A stretch of DNA of 64,000 nucleotides, from the NCBI GenBank assembly GCA_008973525.1, contig WACJ01000503.1, positions 434,001 through 498,000 of the forward strand, given 5' to 3'. Each line of letters starts with the position of its first letter. Positions within the stretch are counted from its first letter, which is position 1. The notes under the pieces were generated by a model that saw only the letters and a list, made by a program, of their open reading frames with translations, did not search any database and had not been told where the DNA came from. Below are positions 14,201 through 26,142 of this stretch, piece by piece. Source of the DNA: Stenopsyche tienmushanensis. Taxonomy: Eukaryota; Arthropoda; Insecta; Trichoptera; Stenopsychidae. Made by a program: the position numbers and the translations under genes.

Positions 14201-14390
14201 TATATGGATATAAAATCGAAGACAATATTATTTTATGGTCCATTTAAAATGTGATTTCATGAAATATATTCACATTTATTGGGTCCGTTCATATTTGACC
14301 CTAATAAAATAAAGCAGACTTTATGCCGTACTAATGCAATCTGTAGATAGCTTCCATAGTCCATTGTCTCGATTTTTGAAAGGTTTTAGA
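8291..14390. other. AT-rich DNA with two less AT-rich islands
   Basis: No gene is supported. From about 9000 to 9660 the sequence becomes mixed in composition, with words such as GGGGGCGCGTGG and GGTCCACC. From about 12690 to 12980 it is purine-rich and mixed. Both are broken by stops in all frames and look like non-coding islands, perhaps conserved regulatory DNA. A weak match to the SINE-1 head (ATTATACTAACACTTGAT) lies near 8375-8392. The rest is low-complexity A/T sequence with one short trinucleotide run (about 10948-10960). Confidence 0.55.
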
Positions 14391-14391
14391 A

Positions 14392-15011
14392 TACACCTAT
14401 CCCTCGATTTACGCGGTAGATACGTTCCGAGAGAAAACGCGTAAATCGAAACCGCGTAAATCGAGACTTCAAGTTCATACAAAAACGGAAGATAGGTTCC
14501 AGAAAATAAAAATCCGCGTAAATCGAGACTTCAATTTCATATAAAGTAGGGGGATAGGTTCCAGAAAACCGCGTTAAACGAGTACAAATGAGTACGCGTA
14601 AAAAGACAATTTAATTAAAAAACTAGATTTAATAGCTCGAGATAAATTTATAACATGTTTATAATTAAAAGCATAATTATATAATGATAATTTTATTAAT
14701 CCACCTCCTCACAGCTGTATTCTAATTCAACCATTTTTTTCATTTTGGTTGGCTCGAAATCACTACTATCATCGGATTCAAATCCAGCAGCAGGCTCTTC
14801 TTCTCGCCTTATTAAATAGTCTGTAACTAATTTTTGTGATGTGTTTATTTAAGTCTTTGTAAATTTCACACAATTTAAGATCATTTAAGATCATCAACAT
14901 GTGACGCGTGCCACAAAACATGATCGATTTCTATTAAAAAAATGTTTTTTCTGACCGCGTAAAAGTGAAACCGCGTAAAATGGGTACCGCGTAAATCGAG
15001 GGATAGGTGTA
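14392..15011 (-). mobile_element. pogo/Tigger-like non-autonomous DNA transposon, complete (family A)
   Basis: The element has both ends. The left terminus CACCTATCCCTCGATTTACG and the right terminus are perfect inverted copies over 26 bases, and each is flanked by TA, the target duplication of the Tc1/mariner/pogo group. The terminal word CGCGTAAATCGAG, exact or with small changes, occurs about nine times: in both termini and near 14438, 14451, 14513, 14568, 14592, 14953 and 14969. A 62-base unit is duplicated in tandem at about 14452-14575. The length of about 620 bp is too short for a full transposase, and only a C-terminal relic remains inside on the minus strand. This is a deletion derivative that needed another copy for movement. 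Confidence 0.85.
14696..14840 (-). pseudogene. pogo-like transposase C-terminal relic
   Basis: Read on the minus strand, an open stretch inside the family A element gives LVTDYLIRREEE, then an acidic run (FESDDSSDFEP) and ends EYSCEEVD before a TAA stop. An acidic C-terminal tail is typical of pogo and Tigger transposases, and the location between pogo-like ends supports this. The DDE catalytic core is absent, so there is no activity. No start codon is expected because the upstream coding part has been deleted. Confidence 0.55.
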
Positions 15012-16869
15012 TTTGAAATGTGATTGTCTGAATTAATTAAAAAAATCATTATAGTTGTTCAACAGGGGATAAATTCAATTCATTAAGGCGAAAGAGTCCT
15101 AGAATGCGCCGCAGACTTAAGGATGACACCGAGAATAATTAATAGATATTCCAAAGCATATATTCAGATTTGAGTTTAATCAGATTTAGAAGTGATTGTG
15201 AGGTATGTTAAAGATTTACATTCATTTCGGTAAACTAAGCTTGGATATTATTATATCAGCTTCTAGATGAATCTGCTTAATTATTAGTAATAAATATTTT
15301 CAGTAATAATTTCATCTGGTTTGAATAACGTAAAGTGAATAATGTAGAAATAAATATTATAATAGAGTAAACATGTTCACACGCTTTTTTACTACTCCTT
15401 ATACTATGAAATATGGAGATGTGAAGATCTATTTGTGATAGATCCTTAATGGTTTGTCTAGGATCCGAGTCCATCAGCAATCTCAGTATCGACTTATCTC
15501 TAATTAAAGAACGTTTCTACCTCGTTGGGCTTAAAAGTGATCGGTTTTTTAACTTATTTCTACAAAAAGTATTAAATATAGAATGTTGATATTTAATGCG
15601 TTGATTAGTTGCAACAAATCGTTTGACGAAAGATTAGAATATATAGAAGAAAGAAGCTTCTGAAGCTCAGTTACAATTGGTGGTTCGTGTTTGAAATCAT
15701 ATGATTTGAAGGTTTTTGTATAAACAAGGTAGAAACGTCCCTTAGCTCATTGTAAGCTTCAGGATTTGATATTCTAATTAAAACCAAAAGTTAATTCAAA
15801 CACCATCTAAAAATGATGGATTAATTCTGGATACAGGAACAGAATTATCATGGGATCTTGATAGTGCATAGATTTTTCCAATAACAAATTTTAAATAGAT
15901 TAATTCACATATTCGCAATTGAATATCATATGAAATATACATTTTTTACTATTTCCACGAGTGCAATAGTCTCATAAGGTGTTTTATCCCGAAGACAAAA
16001 AATATGCCTCAAAATTATAAGTATTAACTTTCATAAGCTCCGTACGTATCAAAACTTCGGTTTTTCCAGCTATCGTGCCTCTGGGATGAATTTTCGAACC
16101 TTAATGCCGTCGGTTTATTCAAAAGTTTGGTGTGTAAAAGACACCGCTGAGGAATAACAACTGCTGCGACCGAGAAAATATTTGACCCTAATTCCACTTT
16201 ATTCCATACACGGGGCGAAATTGGCATCCGGGATGTATGAAAAAATTCAGCAAGTTATAAAAATTCCACGCACCAATATCCCTGAAATTTATATTTCATC
16301 GTGGAGCCCGTCAAATTGGCCATTATCCTAATTTAACATTGAGATCGGAGATTTACTCTCGAGTACTAAGTGCAATGGGCTCCCTTTAGACGAGCGAATG
16401 TGTAGTCTGAGGTGAGGATGAAACTAGGACACTTTGTCTGCAAATCCATGTACACGATTCACTCGTTATATTGGGAAAGAGGTTCATTTTAACATTATAG
16501 ACAGTTTCTTTTACGGCTCGAGTCCTTAAAGGCGCTTTATAAAACAACAAAATACTAACAGGTCGCTGTAATGATCTGATATGAAAGAAGTTTAAAGTGT
16601 TTGCGTTTACGAAATCTGTTTCTTTATTATCTAGTGTAAATTTTTGCGTGGTTTCGTCATACGTTCATTTACAGTTGTATTTTTTTCATTCTCTACGATG
16701 TACTAAAATATTGGCCTAAGAAAATAATGCTTTTAAATTATTAATTATATAATAAAGGTAACTATCGATTATAGTAAGATAAGAATGTTTTTTTTAAATC
16801 GTGTTATATTTTAATAACACTAAAATATCCTCTTTAAACATCCAAATTTCGCCAAAAATCAAATTCAAT
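15012..16869. other. AT-rich DNA with a mixed-composition island
   Basis: No gene is supported. About 16020-16480 is less AT-rich and carries a 67-codon minus-strand frame (16024-16227) with no recognisable domain. I read the island as non-coding. The remainder is low-complexity A/T sequence. Confidence 0.55.
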
Positions 16870-17125
16870 CCATTGCCTTGTACATATGGTGTTGATAAAA
16901 TTGTTCGATTTCTTACATTTTCTCAGTATTTACTTTTCCAAACCAGAAAATCAGATTAAGCCTTGATCAAGACGATTTATGGAAATTATCAACAATCCCG
17001 ATCTTCTTAATTTGTTAGTCTTTTTTAATTTAAATTTGAAATCAAGTTTTTAATACGAGAGTTCCAGATTTAATCCAATATTTTAAAATTTGATCGAAGA
17101 CGAAACCATATGCTTTAAGACTTTG
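16870..17125 (-). repeat. SINE-1 copy, diverged
   Basis: The segment follows the SINE-1 order seen at 31190-31797. A CATTGCCTTGTACATATGG block resembles the tail module, then come CAGAAAATCAGATTAAGCC, GATCAAGACGATTTATGG, and TTAATTTGTTAGT. The head near 17060-17090 is AGAGTTCCAGATTTAATCC, parallel to AGAGTCCAGGATCTAAGCC. The head points to higher coordinates, so transcription would run on the minus strand. It is heavily mutated. Confidence 0.5.
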
Positions 17126-17189
17126 ATTAAGGAATTAACAACAAAACTAAGCTATTGGGATAATCATTTGCAGATGAACAATATTAGAG

Positions 17190-17470
17190 ATCTAAGAGAG
17201 GCAGGTTAGGAAAAGTTTTTTAAATAGGATTTTTTAAGTAAAAACGGATTTATAAGAACATTTCAATCACTGTCATAAATATTTTCATAATTAACCCATT
17301 CAAATGCAGGATACACTTGATTAATGACGATTAATTGGATATAAAAATACTACTGAGCTCATAATTTTATTGATGTGGTGATTTTTTCCCCCAATATAAA
17401 TTAGAACCTTATCTTTTAAAATAAGAATTCAAGAACTAGCTACGTAGAGTATATTATACCTACACTATTC
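17190..17470 (-). repeat. SINE-1 copy, diverged
   Basis: Blocks occur in the same order as in the reference copy. AGGTTAGGAAAAG with AAATAGGATTTTT resembles the tail. ACACTTGATTAATGACGATT resembles CCTGGATCGAGACGATC. TTATTGATGTGGTGATTTTT corresponds to TTGTTGGTACGGTGAAAATT, then come AATATAAATTAGAACC and a head with AAGAATTCAAGAACTAGC and TATACCTACACT. Matches are partial but colinear. Confidence 0.45.
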
Positions 17471-19482
17471 ATATAATGAATAAATTACTTAAAATCAAAA
17501 ATATGTATGGCATCATTTTAGCTACATAAACTTATTTGGCGACTGTATTTTATGGAATAGAGCTTTCCCTAAGATGAGACGCTTTGAAGTTTCTATAGGA
17601 GATAAATGGCAATAATCATATCAAAATGGCTGAAAGTAATTTCTTTGAATAAGAAAAAATAAATATTTTTTTTTACTTCGCAAACACAGAATAAAACTTT
17701 GATTTTAAATTTAAGGATATTTAAGTATCGTACAATTTTTTTTAATGAGTTTATTTGCACAATATTATTTTGTGAATGTGAAATTACTCAAGAGGAATGG
17801 AATTTCGAATGGAATATCAAGATGGAGTAATTTTGTGTACAAAAAAATAAAAGTAAGCGTATGCAAACATAGTCGTCGAATTTTATCACGAGATGCAAGG
17901 AACGAAAGCTCCTTCGAAAAAAAAATAAGAAAAATGAATATTATATCAATGTTGACTTCTTTGACAGTGACAAAGGTTCCAAAGACGAAATGAAATAACT
18001 TTTATGCGAAATGATTTCACATTAAATCGCAACATCTTCCCAAAGTATAACATAGAGGGCTTTGAAAAAAATCAAAATGAGTTTCCTTTTATGAATTTGA
18101 ATAAATTTAATGAAAAACGCAATCAATCACGTATCCATTTTGCGGCACTAGGTCTGAAAAATATGACATTACAAGTTTATATTATTATCATCAACAAAAA
18201 TCATCATCGGCATATGTATATGTATCTAATTTTGAATACATCATCAGCCTATTATTTGTACCTCGATAACAACTCGTCTGCGCTGAATCCAAATATTGAA
18301 TGGTCTATTGTGAGTTGATTGATTTCTTTCTTTGCGCAAAAATTTAGCCGAAGCTTGAAACAGGATTTAAATTTGCGATAAGGAGGAATCAATAGTAGGT
18401 CTGATACACACGGATGTCGTTCCCATAAATCAGAAGGATGATATTAATAAAGCCTCTCTGAGACAGGCCTAAGTCACTTATAAGTACCTCACGCGGAGGC
18501 CTAAGTAAGATCTACTAATATACGAGTAGAAATCCAAGTAGTCCCACTTCCACCAAGGGACATTAAACGCACATGATCCAAAAACAAAGAAAACCTTCAA
18601 TATATCGCATACAATGTCGATATTGTTATATAATATACTGGGCTTATAATCTACATTTGCTTATAACAATGCATATGAATCAAACAAAATCTTTAGTGAT
18701 AATCTTATAATGTTACCGCTTCAAATGTTTAAAAATATTTCTTACAAAGGCAAAAATGAATTAATATAGAAATGGTTTCTTAAAAAAAAAATTAATAAGC
18801 AATGATTTTTCATCTGATAGTCAAAAATAAGTTAGATCTAAAATAAATCAAATTAAAAAAATATAATAAATGATCTGAAACATTTAGATGCAAGTATGGT
18901 ATTTTGAAGCATTATTTTCATGAATTAAATTTGGGACCAAACATTTAGATATTAAGCAAAATTATTGTATTTTTATTGAAGATAAAGTTTTTCGCTTATT
19001 TGAATCGCTTATAGGCTGTAACAAAGGAATGTACAAGTCAGGTCATAATATCATCGCCAAATATTGTATTTCGTTTCAGGGTGTAATATAATAAATTATG
19101 ACTCAAATATATGTATAAAAAGTGTTAAAAACACGCTCATGCGAGTTAAAATCCAATTTGGCGTTAAACCTTGAACATTCCAACGAGGTTTAGAGTCATC
19201 ATATAAAGCATGTTTTAGTTGATTTCATTAAATACGAAATGTTTTAATTTGAAACATTAAAGTAGTTGGAAAATAACATATAAGAATCATGATAGAAATT
19301 ATTCATTTTTTTGATGTTTATATTGCAGTTTTCTGATTCATTGTCAGAAACGCCATTTGATTGAAGTTTTCAAACCATTATTGAGTTAAAGTTTAGTGAA
19401 ATATAGCAAGAGACTCTCCCAATTACTTTAAAAAAAATATCGTCCCATGTGCCAAACGCCACAAAATATTCCAATACTCGAA
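17471..19482. other. AT-rich DNA with no supported gene
   Basis: Two short plus-strand frames (17745-17993 and 18004-18318) are A/T-driven, lysine- and asparagine-rich, and have no recognisable domain. The 18360-18600 portion is somewhat less AT-rich. Nothing else is supported. Confidence 0.55.
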
Positions 19483-20399
19483 TACACTTAAACCTTTTTT
19501 GTGTGGTAGATACGTTCCGCAGAAAGTAGCACAAAAAGAAATCGCACAAAAAAGGTATGACTTACATAAGAAAAGGAAAGATGTGTTCCATTGATTTTAA
19601 AAAACGCATAACTTTGAAACAGCTATATAAAATATATCCAAAAGCGCACAAAAAAGGTACTAAAGAACAGGAAAACAATAAGGCAATTAAAAAATAATTT
19701 TTTTGGTAACATTTAAAGGACGTCTTGCATCATTGGTAAAATTTTAAGAATGTCTGATATCCACTAGAGAAATATAATTATTTTAATTACAAACTATCAT
19801 CGCTATATGTATAATATTCGTAAATTTTCTCTTTCCAACAATATAATTCATAATTAGCAAAGATGTCATTATTGTCCCTAATTCAAAAACAATATATCAC
19901 AAAATGGCGACTGTTTAAAAAAAAAATCAATCAAGTCATTTTTTGGCTTTATTTGGTCAGTTTAATTTTTTTTTAAATAGTTAAAAAATAAATGTTGACA
20001 AACATAGTAGGAACAATAGAGAATTATATAGAAAATATTCGTACCCAGTTTAAGATATGATGTCATTTAAAATTTTCATTATTGTAGGACCGGCCAAGTT
20101 GCCGAGTCACTAAAATAGCTAAATTCTTTTGGAGAATGTATTTTAAAAAGTCGAAACATTGGAAAAATGTAATTAAAAAATCTAAGCCTAAATAAAGGTC
20201 GTGGTCCTAACTCAGCTATAGCAGATGCAATATGGTTTACACTGTCCCAAACTATAATTTTTTTACCAAATTTCGGTTAGTGTCGATGATTTATTTTCTA
20301 TTTTATCCAAAATATCTCGATACGTACTTTTATGAAATAAAAAACCACATAACTTCGAAATTGCACAAAAAAAGTCGCACAAAAAGAGGTTCGAATGTA
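19483..20399 (-). mobile_element. pogo-like non-autonomous DNA transposon, complete (family B)
   Basis: Imperfect inverted ends (left CACTTAAACCTTTTTTGTGT, right end inverted CATTCGAACCTCTTTTTGTG) sit inside TA repeats. The terminal word GCACAAAAAAGG recurs at internal sites near the left end (about 19528, 19543 and 19646) and at the right end (about 20361 and 20375). After the left end comes GGTAGATACGTTCCG, the same sequence found at the same place in the family A element at 14392. The interior aligns with the copy at 39432-39945, for example ATAACTTTGAAACAGCT and AACAATAAGGCAATTAAAAA. About 340 bases at roughly 19990-20335 have no partner in that copy and may be a later insertion, or may have been lost from the other copy. 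Confidence 0.8.
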
Positions 20400-21244
20400 T
20401 TCAAAATGTTACCAATTTCATATCTGTTATTCGAATAATTAATTTTACGAATATTCGGGATTCCTAATCCAGATGTAGTCTAAGTTTTTGGTCGGTTCCC
20501 ACAAAGTAAATACTATAGTACCTATGAGCGATATGAATTTATAATTTTAAAAAAATATGATTTCGGCATTCACTCATAAATCTATTTCTACAATCTCTTT
20601 AACTTTTTGCTATTTATAGTGAATTTGTTGACAATATTCTTGGTAAAAAATTAATACATATTTTTATAATACCTTTTTTTTTAATAAATGGTATTGATTA
20701 ATATGTTAGATATATTATTAACATATTTTCGACTTTAATTTTTGCTGCATATAAATTTGCAGCAAATGTGTTTTTTTTAGTAGTTTTTTAGAATATTATT
20801 TCAGTTATAAAAATCAAAATTATTAAGTGGATTCTACTTGAAAAAAGTTATATTAGGTTGATATTCGTCAACACAATGTAATAGAAATAATCTGAGATTA
20901 AGCATTAACAATTAAAAACTCCCTTGTTTTAAATTGTAATGTTGCTCCTGTTGCGGAGTAATAACCTACCCCAAACAATTTTTTAAACATACAATAAGAT
21001 TGGACGTCTGTAATAAATGTGTTTTAATGTTTCAAGAACGTTTACTTAATTAATTCCATAGATAAAAAAAAACGCAAAATAGTAAACTGTCCTAATATTA
21101 TAGACATTGGAGCTGTACCGCATTATATAGATGTTCAATACGTCTGGATGCTTAAGTTTAAAAGGATAAGAACTAAACATTTAACACTTTTTTACGGATA
21201 TTTAATTCATTTTCATGCATATAAATATATAATTGTTGTTGTTG
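20400..21244. other. AT-rich DNA with no supported gene
   Basis: Low-complexity A/T sequence with a short GTT microsatellite starting near 21233. No reading frame or repeat family is recognised. Confidence 0.55.
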
Positions 21245-21355
21245 TTGTTACATATTTGTTGTCACGTTGGCATTTTATTTCTCAATCTGGCTATGAATCA
21301 GTAACTTTATAAAAAAAGTCCAAAATCTCACTCTTTATACCAACAGTTGGTCAAA
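21245..21355 (-). repeat. SINE-1 copy, 5' head
   Basis: The order TACATATTTGTTGTCACGTT, CTCAATCTGGCTATGAATC, AAAGTCCAAAATCTCACTC and TTTATACCAACAGTTGGTCA is colinear with the SINE-1 head at 31700-31797. The body beyond the head is missing or too diverged to see. The promoter head points to higher coordinates. Confidence 0.6.
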
Positions 21356-21954
21356 CAATATCCAAAGAAATATTATTTTTAAATGTAAGCTCTCCCTATT
21401 AATGTAGGTGAATATTTGAAGCCTTGTTAAGGCTGTCAAAGTGACGTGTCCTTCAACTCGATCCGTAGTACTTGATATTGAAAGAGCTTATCGATTAAAG
21501 AAAGCACATTTAAATTGAATTTACCAAGAGCGAAAAAGAAGTGTTAAATAAATTAAATCTCCGCGCTAAACACATTAATGAGAAATAATACCGTGGAGGA
21601 TGGGGTTAAATAATGCTCCCTTTTGTATTTTTTATAATTAAACTTTGACAAAGTTTGGGGTTTAAAGCAAAGGAATAGGAGCGCATTTAAGCTTTCGGTT
21701 ATGGCTTTATGAAATTCGCTTAATATAAATTACTCGCGTTCGTACAATATATCACATGAAAAATTTAGGTTTTTTCCATGTTAATTCTGAGCGTGACCGC
21801 TCGTATTTGTATAAAAAAAAAATTGGCCGTTTGTAATTGTAGATTGTGTCATAATTTCCTTTGAATAGAGCACGCAATCAATTTTTGTTAAAAGATAAAA
21901 ATTCAATTATTCTGTTTTATGCTTCATCTTTGAATTAATTATTGAATAAATGTG
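21356..21954. other. AT-rich DNA with no supported gene
   Basis: No gene or repeat family is recognised. Confidence 0.5.
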
Positions 21955-22145
21955 CGATCCTGGTAGCTACGACGAGGATGTAGAGTCGTAGGTCTTGGCG
22001 GAGGTTTTAGGGGTGTTTTGCTTGGTACCGCCAGTGCGTACAGAGCCTTCGTGCTGTGTAGACGTTCTCAGCTACGACGGCAACCATGGCTACGAAATCG
22101 GAGCTCGTTTTGTCGAAAACCGTCTAAATGGACTCGACAAAAATA
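21955..22145. other. short GC-rich island of unknown origin
   Basis: About 190 bases stand out sharply from AT-rich flanks. CTACGAC and GTCGTAG form a seven-base inverted repeat around 21968-21992, and CTACGACGG recurs near 22073. On the minus strand one frame is open over roughly 33 codons (includes STQHEGSVRTGGTKQNTPKT) before a stop. No domain is recognised. It may be a transposon fragment or a lone exon. I cannot decide. Confidence 0.4.
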
Positions 22146-25100
22146 CTAATAAAATTATTAAACATTATTTATAAATGTGGTTAAATAATTTTAAGAGTCG
22201 ATTAAGCAAAATCGATCATTTATCCAGTATAACACGCAACTGTCAAAGTGACTGTGCTATATTTATCAATCCAATCTAATAAAATACAATATTTTGGAAT
22301 TCACACTAAAAATATTTTTAAAAAATGTGATCATATATATCAATCAAATTTGAATTTAATCGATTTTTTAATAATTATAGACCAATGCTAAAAAAATATT
22401 TCACGTTTTTATAAATATATACAAGTGTTTAAAAATAATGTAGTGATTATATAAATCATTAATAATTTTAGTACATAACATAATATTTATTATAGTGAAG
22501 TGATTGAATATTTATATACATATATATTTATCAGTCAACATAAGCAATATAAATATTCATGACTGTGTATTTAATATGATGTAAAAATTGTGCACAATTA
22601 AAATGCATCTTGAGTGTTCTTCGCATACATTCACACCCACAATACATTGAAGTAAGTATTTTTAGCAATGTGTATAAATATATATATATTTTGATGCAGA
22701 ATCTGTAATATGTTAAATATTCCAAGATGGTCATTATTAAGGAATACTTAAGTGGAAAAAAATCCCAAAGATCCGCTCTCAACAAAGATCCTTTTTCAAG
22801 TATTCAGGGGTGGAAAAATTCCTTTGTAGGTTTCTTAATTTGATTTTCGCAAAGAACATTAAATTTGAAGAAAATTGAAAAAATAATTATACGTCTTGTG
22901 ATCTCCAGCTGGGAACCCATTTTTCTGAACTGATTAAATACGAAATGTTTGCCAAATTTATCATGTATTTAATTTGATCTACAAATAAATTTGAATTTGT
23001 TAGAATCAAATCTGATTCATTTCAATATAAAAATGATATTTTTAGCTTTAACGGATATATTATTTAAGATGCCGTAAATCATTTGATAATTCTGATTCGT
23101 ATAGATCGCTTAATATTATAGAAAATAGAACAATTATCCTGTTTAACATGTAAATAGCATATATTTTTCTTCTCTTAAAACGTATATAATCAGATTTTAA
23201 AATGATTTATTATTGATATTGATTAAGAGCAATGGTGAATTTAAGCTTTCATTAATGGTCCAGCATTAAAGGTCATACTAATAACACTAACGGGCAGCAA
23301 ACTAACCCTCAACCCCGAATGATTACTTCAACTGTTGAAATTATACAGCCGATTAAAATTCGTACTTCTGCGGTTCTACACGGGTCTTATCAGCTGATTA
23401 ATTTAACATCGTCTGAGAGACTTTCCTTGGCAAAATAAGAGCAAGCACTCGGAAAAGCGTGATAAATATTAAAATGTACGCCGAACAATTTTATCAAGCA
23501 ACATGGCATCATTACTCATGCCACGTCTAACGTCTTCGTCTGTACATATTTGAGAAAGTTCTTGCGTAAAAAATGACTCACATACAAGTGTATTTGTTTT
23601 TTTATCCATCAATTTCGCTGAATTTATGGCGAATTCTGAAATAATAATCAAGGCGTTCAACGGAGCCTTCGGGGAAGCTTTTGAAAAATTGGCGAGAACT
23701 TCACAAGAACTCGGGCGAATATAAATTTTCCGAATCTGAAAAATACATGTGCATATTTTGAAAATGGAAACATAAAAAACGACCTTTATAAATCATAAAA
23801 TCATAGATCAAAGTCAAAATTTTATTATGGCGCATTATAGTCAAAAATAAAGCTATTGTTAAAGGCGTGCCAAGTTTTCTTCAAAACTGTGCATATCTTG
23901 ATATAAACACGAGTATCGAATCCCTTATTTTTCATTTAAAGGTATGCTCAATCCTATATCGCGATTTAAAATCGTCAATCAAGCTTCGGCTCACGCACGA
24001 TAATAAAGCCTCTCTCTAAGCACTCATATATCTAAATTCGCAGCGTACAACTAAAGCAATTAAATCGATATTTCTTTAAAGGAAACCGAGCTTTTCGCGT
24101 TTATAAAAAAGTAAATTCCGCTTTAAGGGTTGAATAGGGCAAATATTTTTTACTTAACGTCGAGAGCTTTAGCAAAAAAGGGGTTACATAAATAGAATGA
24201 AATGTAGAGCGCAATATTGGATTGGGAGCGATATTTACTTGTACATATATTGGATGGCTATTGACATGCTCCTACATGTATTGTGTTGTTCAATTATAAC
24301 ATTCATTTGATGATAAAATTTTAATTCAAATCCTTAATCAAATATGCTGCAATTATAACCAATTCATATTTAAAAAATACGAATATAAATTTGCGAAAAA
24401 TAATATTTGATAAATTTCAACAACATTGGCTTTGGGGCTTCAATTAAATTTGAAAAATCAATCATCCCCATAAAATAAAACCTCAGCACAGTATTTTATA
24501 TTTGTAATATAGTGCACATTTATTATTTATGTAAAACCCTATTTATTTAAACATCAGTAGAGATTAAGATTGATTTGTAAGTATGAATCTTAAATTGAAT
24601 CAGTTTAGGTGTATTTTAATTATATCCGAGTAAAGTCGGCCAGCATAATGCTGACCTTATGGAAGCATAACTTCAATGTTTAATTATGCAGAAAATAATT
24701 GATATTGCAGGACCCTGCTTAATAGCTCAGGATACATCAATATTATTTTAGGGAATCGTTGTATTTAAGAATTGAAACACAGCTTAAATATCCACCCTAA
24801 CCAGATTAAATTAAATAGTTGTAGGCTTGGGATAGTTGAATAAATTTTATTATATATAATTAAATGTATAGTGTTTGAAAATTTGATCACTTATTAACTT
24901 TTAATTGAGGTGTCTTTAAGTTCGACAAATACAAATAAATAAAAAATATTGAAATTAACAGATCCGTTTTATTTAGATTATTTAATTATTACTTATTTAA
25001 CAAAATAGTTAACGTTTTTTTTTCAAAATGTTGAATTATGTACTTCATTTCAGTATTTAGTCTATCAACAGGTATAATTTTTTTTATGTATGGGAGGTTT

Positions 25101-25302
25101 TAAGATTGACGTGAGTCATGTCCCATCCGATCGCGTTTTTTGGTTGTTTGAGAATTGAAGTTGATCATGAGCCCGATAGGAGGTTCGAAATATTGGAAGT
25201 TATATAAGATAGAATATTATTATTAATTTAACCATTTAAAACGTTTTTTTTGTGTTTTTGAAACGGTACTAAATTATCTTCTTATACATAAAAATGAAGT
25301 CT
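22146..25302. other. AT-rich DNA with no supported gene
   Basis: Short frames on both strands have no recognisable domain. The 23270-23710 portion is less AT-rich and includes a 63-codon minus frame (23469-23660) that I do not recognise. The rest is low-complexity A/T sequence. Confidence 0.55.
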
Positions 25303-25530
25303 TGTTTGTTCGTACGAAATGCGCTGCCATACCCTTCATCGGATTGCAATAAAACTTTGTCCACTTATTGTTAAAGACTTTGCAAGTAGCATAGACATAG
25401 TTTATTATATAAAAAACAATGTTTGTTTGTCCATATTTAATGCGCTTCCACACCGCTCATCCGATTATGATAAAACTTTGCCAACTTATTGTTTGCACTT
25501 TTTTTAAATAATATAAATATAGTACAATTA
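25303..25530 (+). repeat. 117-bp tandem duplication
   Basis: Two related units begin at 25303 and 25420. Shared landmarks in order are TGTTTGTT, AATGCGCT(G/T)CCA, TCATC(G/C)GATT, ATAAAACTTTG and CACTTATTG or AACTTATTG, followed by a run ending in ACATAG or ATATAG. The units have diverged, so the duplication is old. Such diverged units often belong to transposon tails, but I could not name the family. Confidence 0.7.
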
Positions 25531-25799
25531 ACTTATAGTAAATCTTTAATATAAAAATACATTTTTGTATGTTTTTTCATATTCATAATAAAACCAACAA
25601 TATAAAATAAATACAATTTATGCTTGCCCCCTATATTCAATATCAATAAATGTATTCATTATCGGAAAGAAAATAAATTTCATTATTTCTATCATTCTTA
25701 ATTAAACAAGAATACTCTTTCAAACTTCAAACGATATTTTTAGAATTATTAGTTATATGACAGCAACGCGCTGAGTATCAGCTATAAATATACAACACA
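25531..25799. other. AT-rich spacer
   Basis: Nothing recognised between the tandem repeat and the mariner terminus. Confidence 0.5.
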
Positions 25800-26142
25800 T
25801 ATTAGGGGGACCCGAGAACATTCGCGCATTTAGTAAAAAAACCCCTTCATTATAGAAAACATCTTCCCATCGTTTTGGTAGTCCCTTGTTTTCTTTTTTG
25901 GAAAAAATGAGCCATTTCTCATTATTCAAAAAGGAACTATCATTTTGTGTTGTCAAGAAGGCATAGCAAATGTTTCGTTGCTTATTTTTGTTGTGCTTGG
26001 TTAATGCATACTGTATCCATCCTACTTCATAGCACCCATCCTATTCGTGTTCTCAATGAGTTTTTAAAGTATTTGCACAGTGGTTCATGGGGTTCTCAGT
26101 CATTGCGACAACTCCTCGATTGTTTGCTGTGGATTTGACTCA
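25800..26142 (-). mobile_element. mariner-like element relic, 3' end present
   Basis: A mariner-type terminus, TTAGGGGGACCC then GAGAACATTCGCGC, starts at 25802 directly after a TA. The second mariner relic at 63207 begins with the same twelve bases after TA. Coding similarity runs on the minus strand away from this end. Its other terminus could not be found, so the element is broken on the right. The whole relic is far shorter than the usual 1.3 kb. Confidence 0.7.
25830..26142 (-). pseudogene. mariner transposase relic with internal deletion
   Basis: The N-terminal helix-turn-helix part is seen as QQTIEELSQ with TTVQ downstream, then after frame changes ALTKHNKNKQRN and FLTTQNDSSFLN, typical of the stretch before the first catalytic GDEKW of mariner transposases. 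The next recognisable piece, NKGLPKRWEDVFYNEG, resembles the extreme C-terminus of the family (GIxxLPxRWxxVxxxxG). The catalytic centre between them is missing, so this is a deletion derivative. Several stops and frameshifts are present. Mariner enzymes are normally near 345 residues, and fewer than a third can be traced here. Confidence 0.65.
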
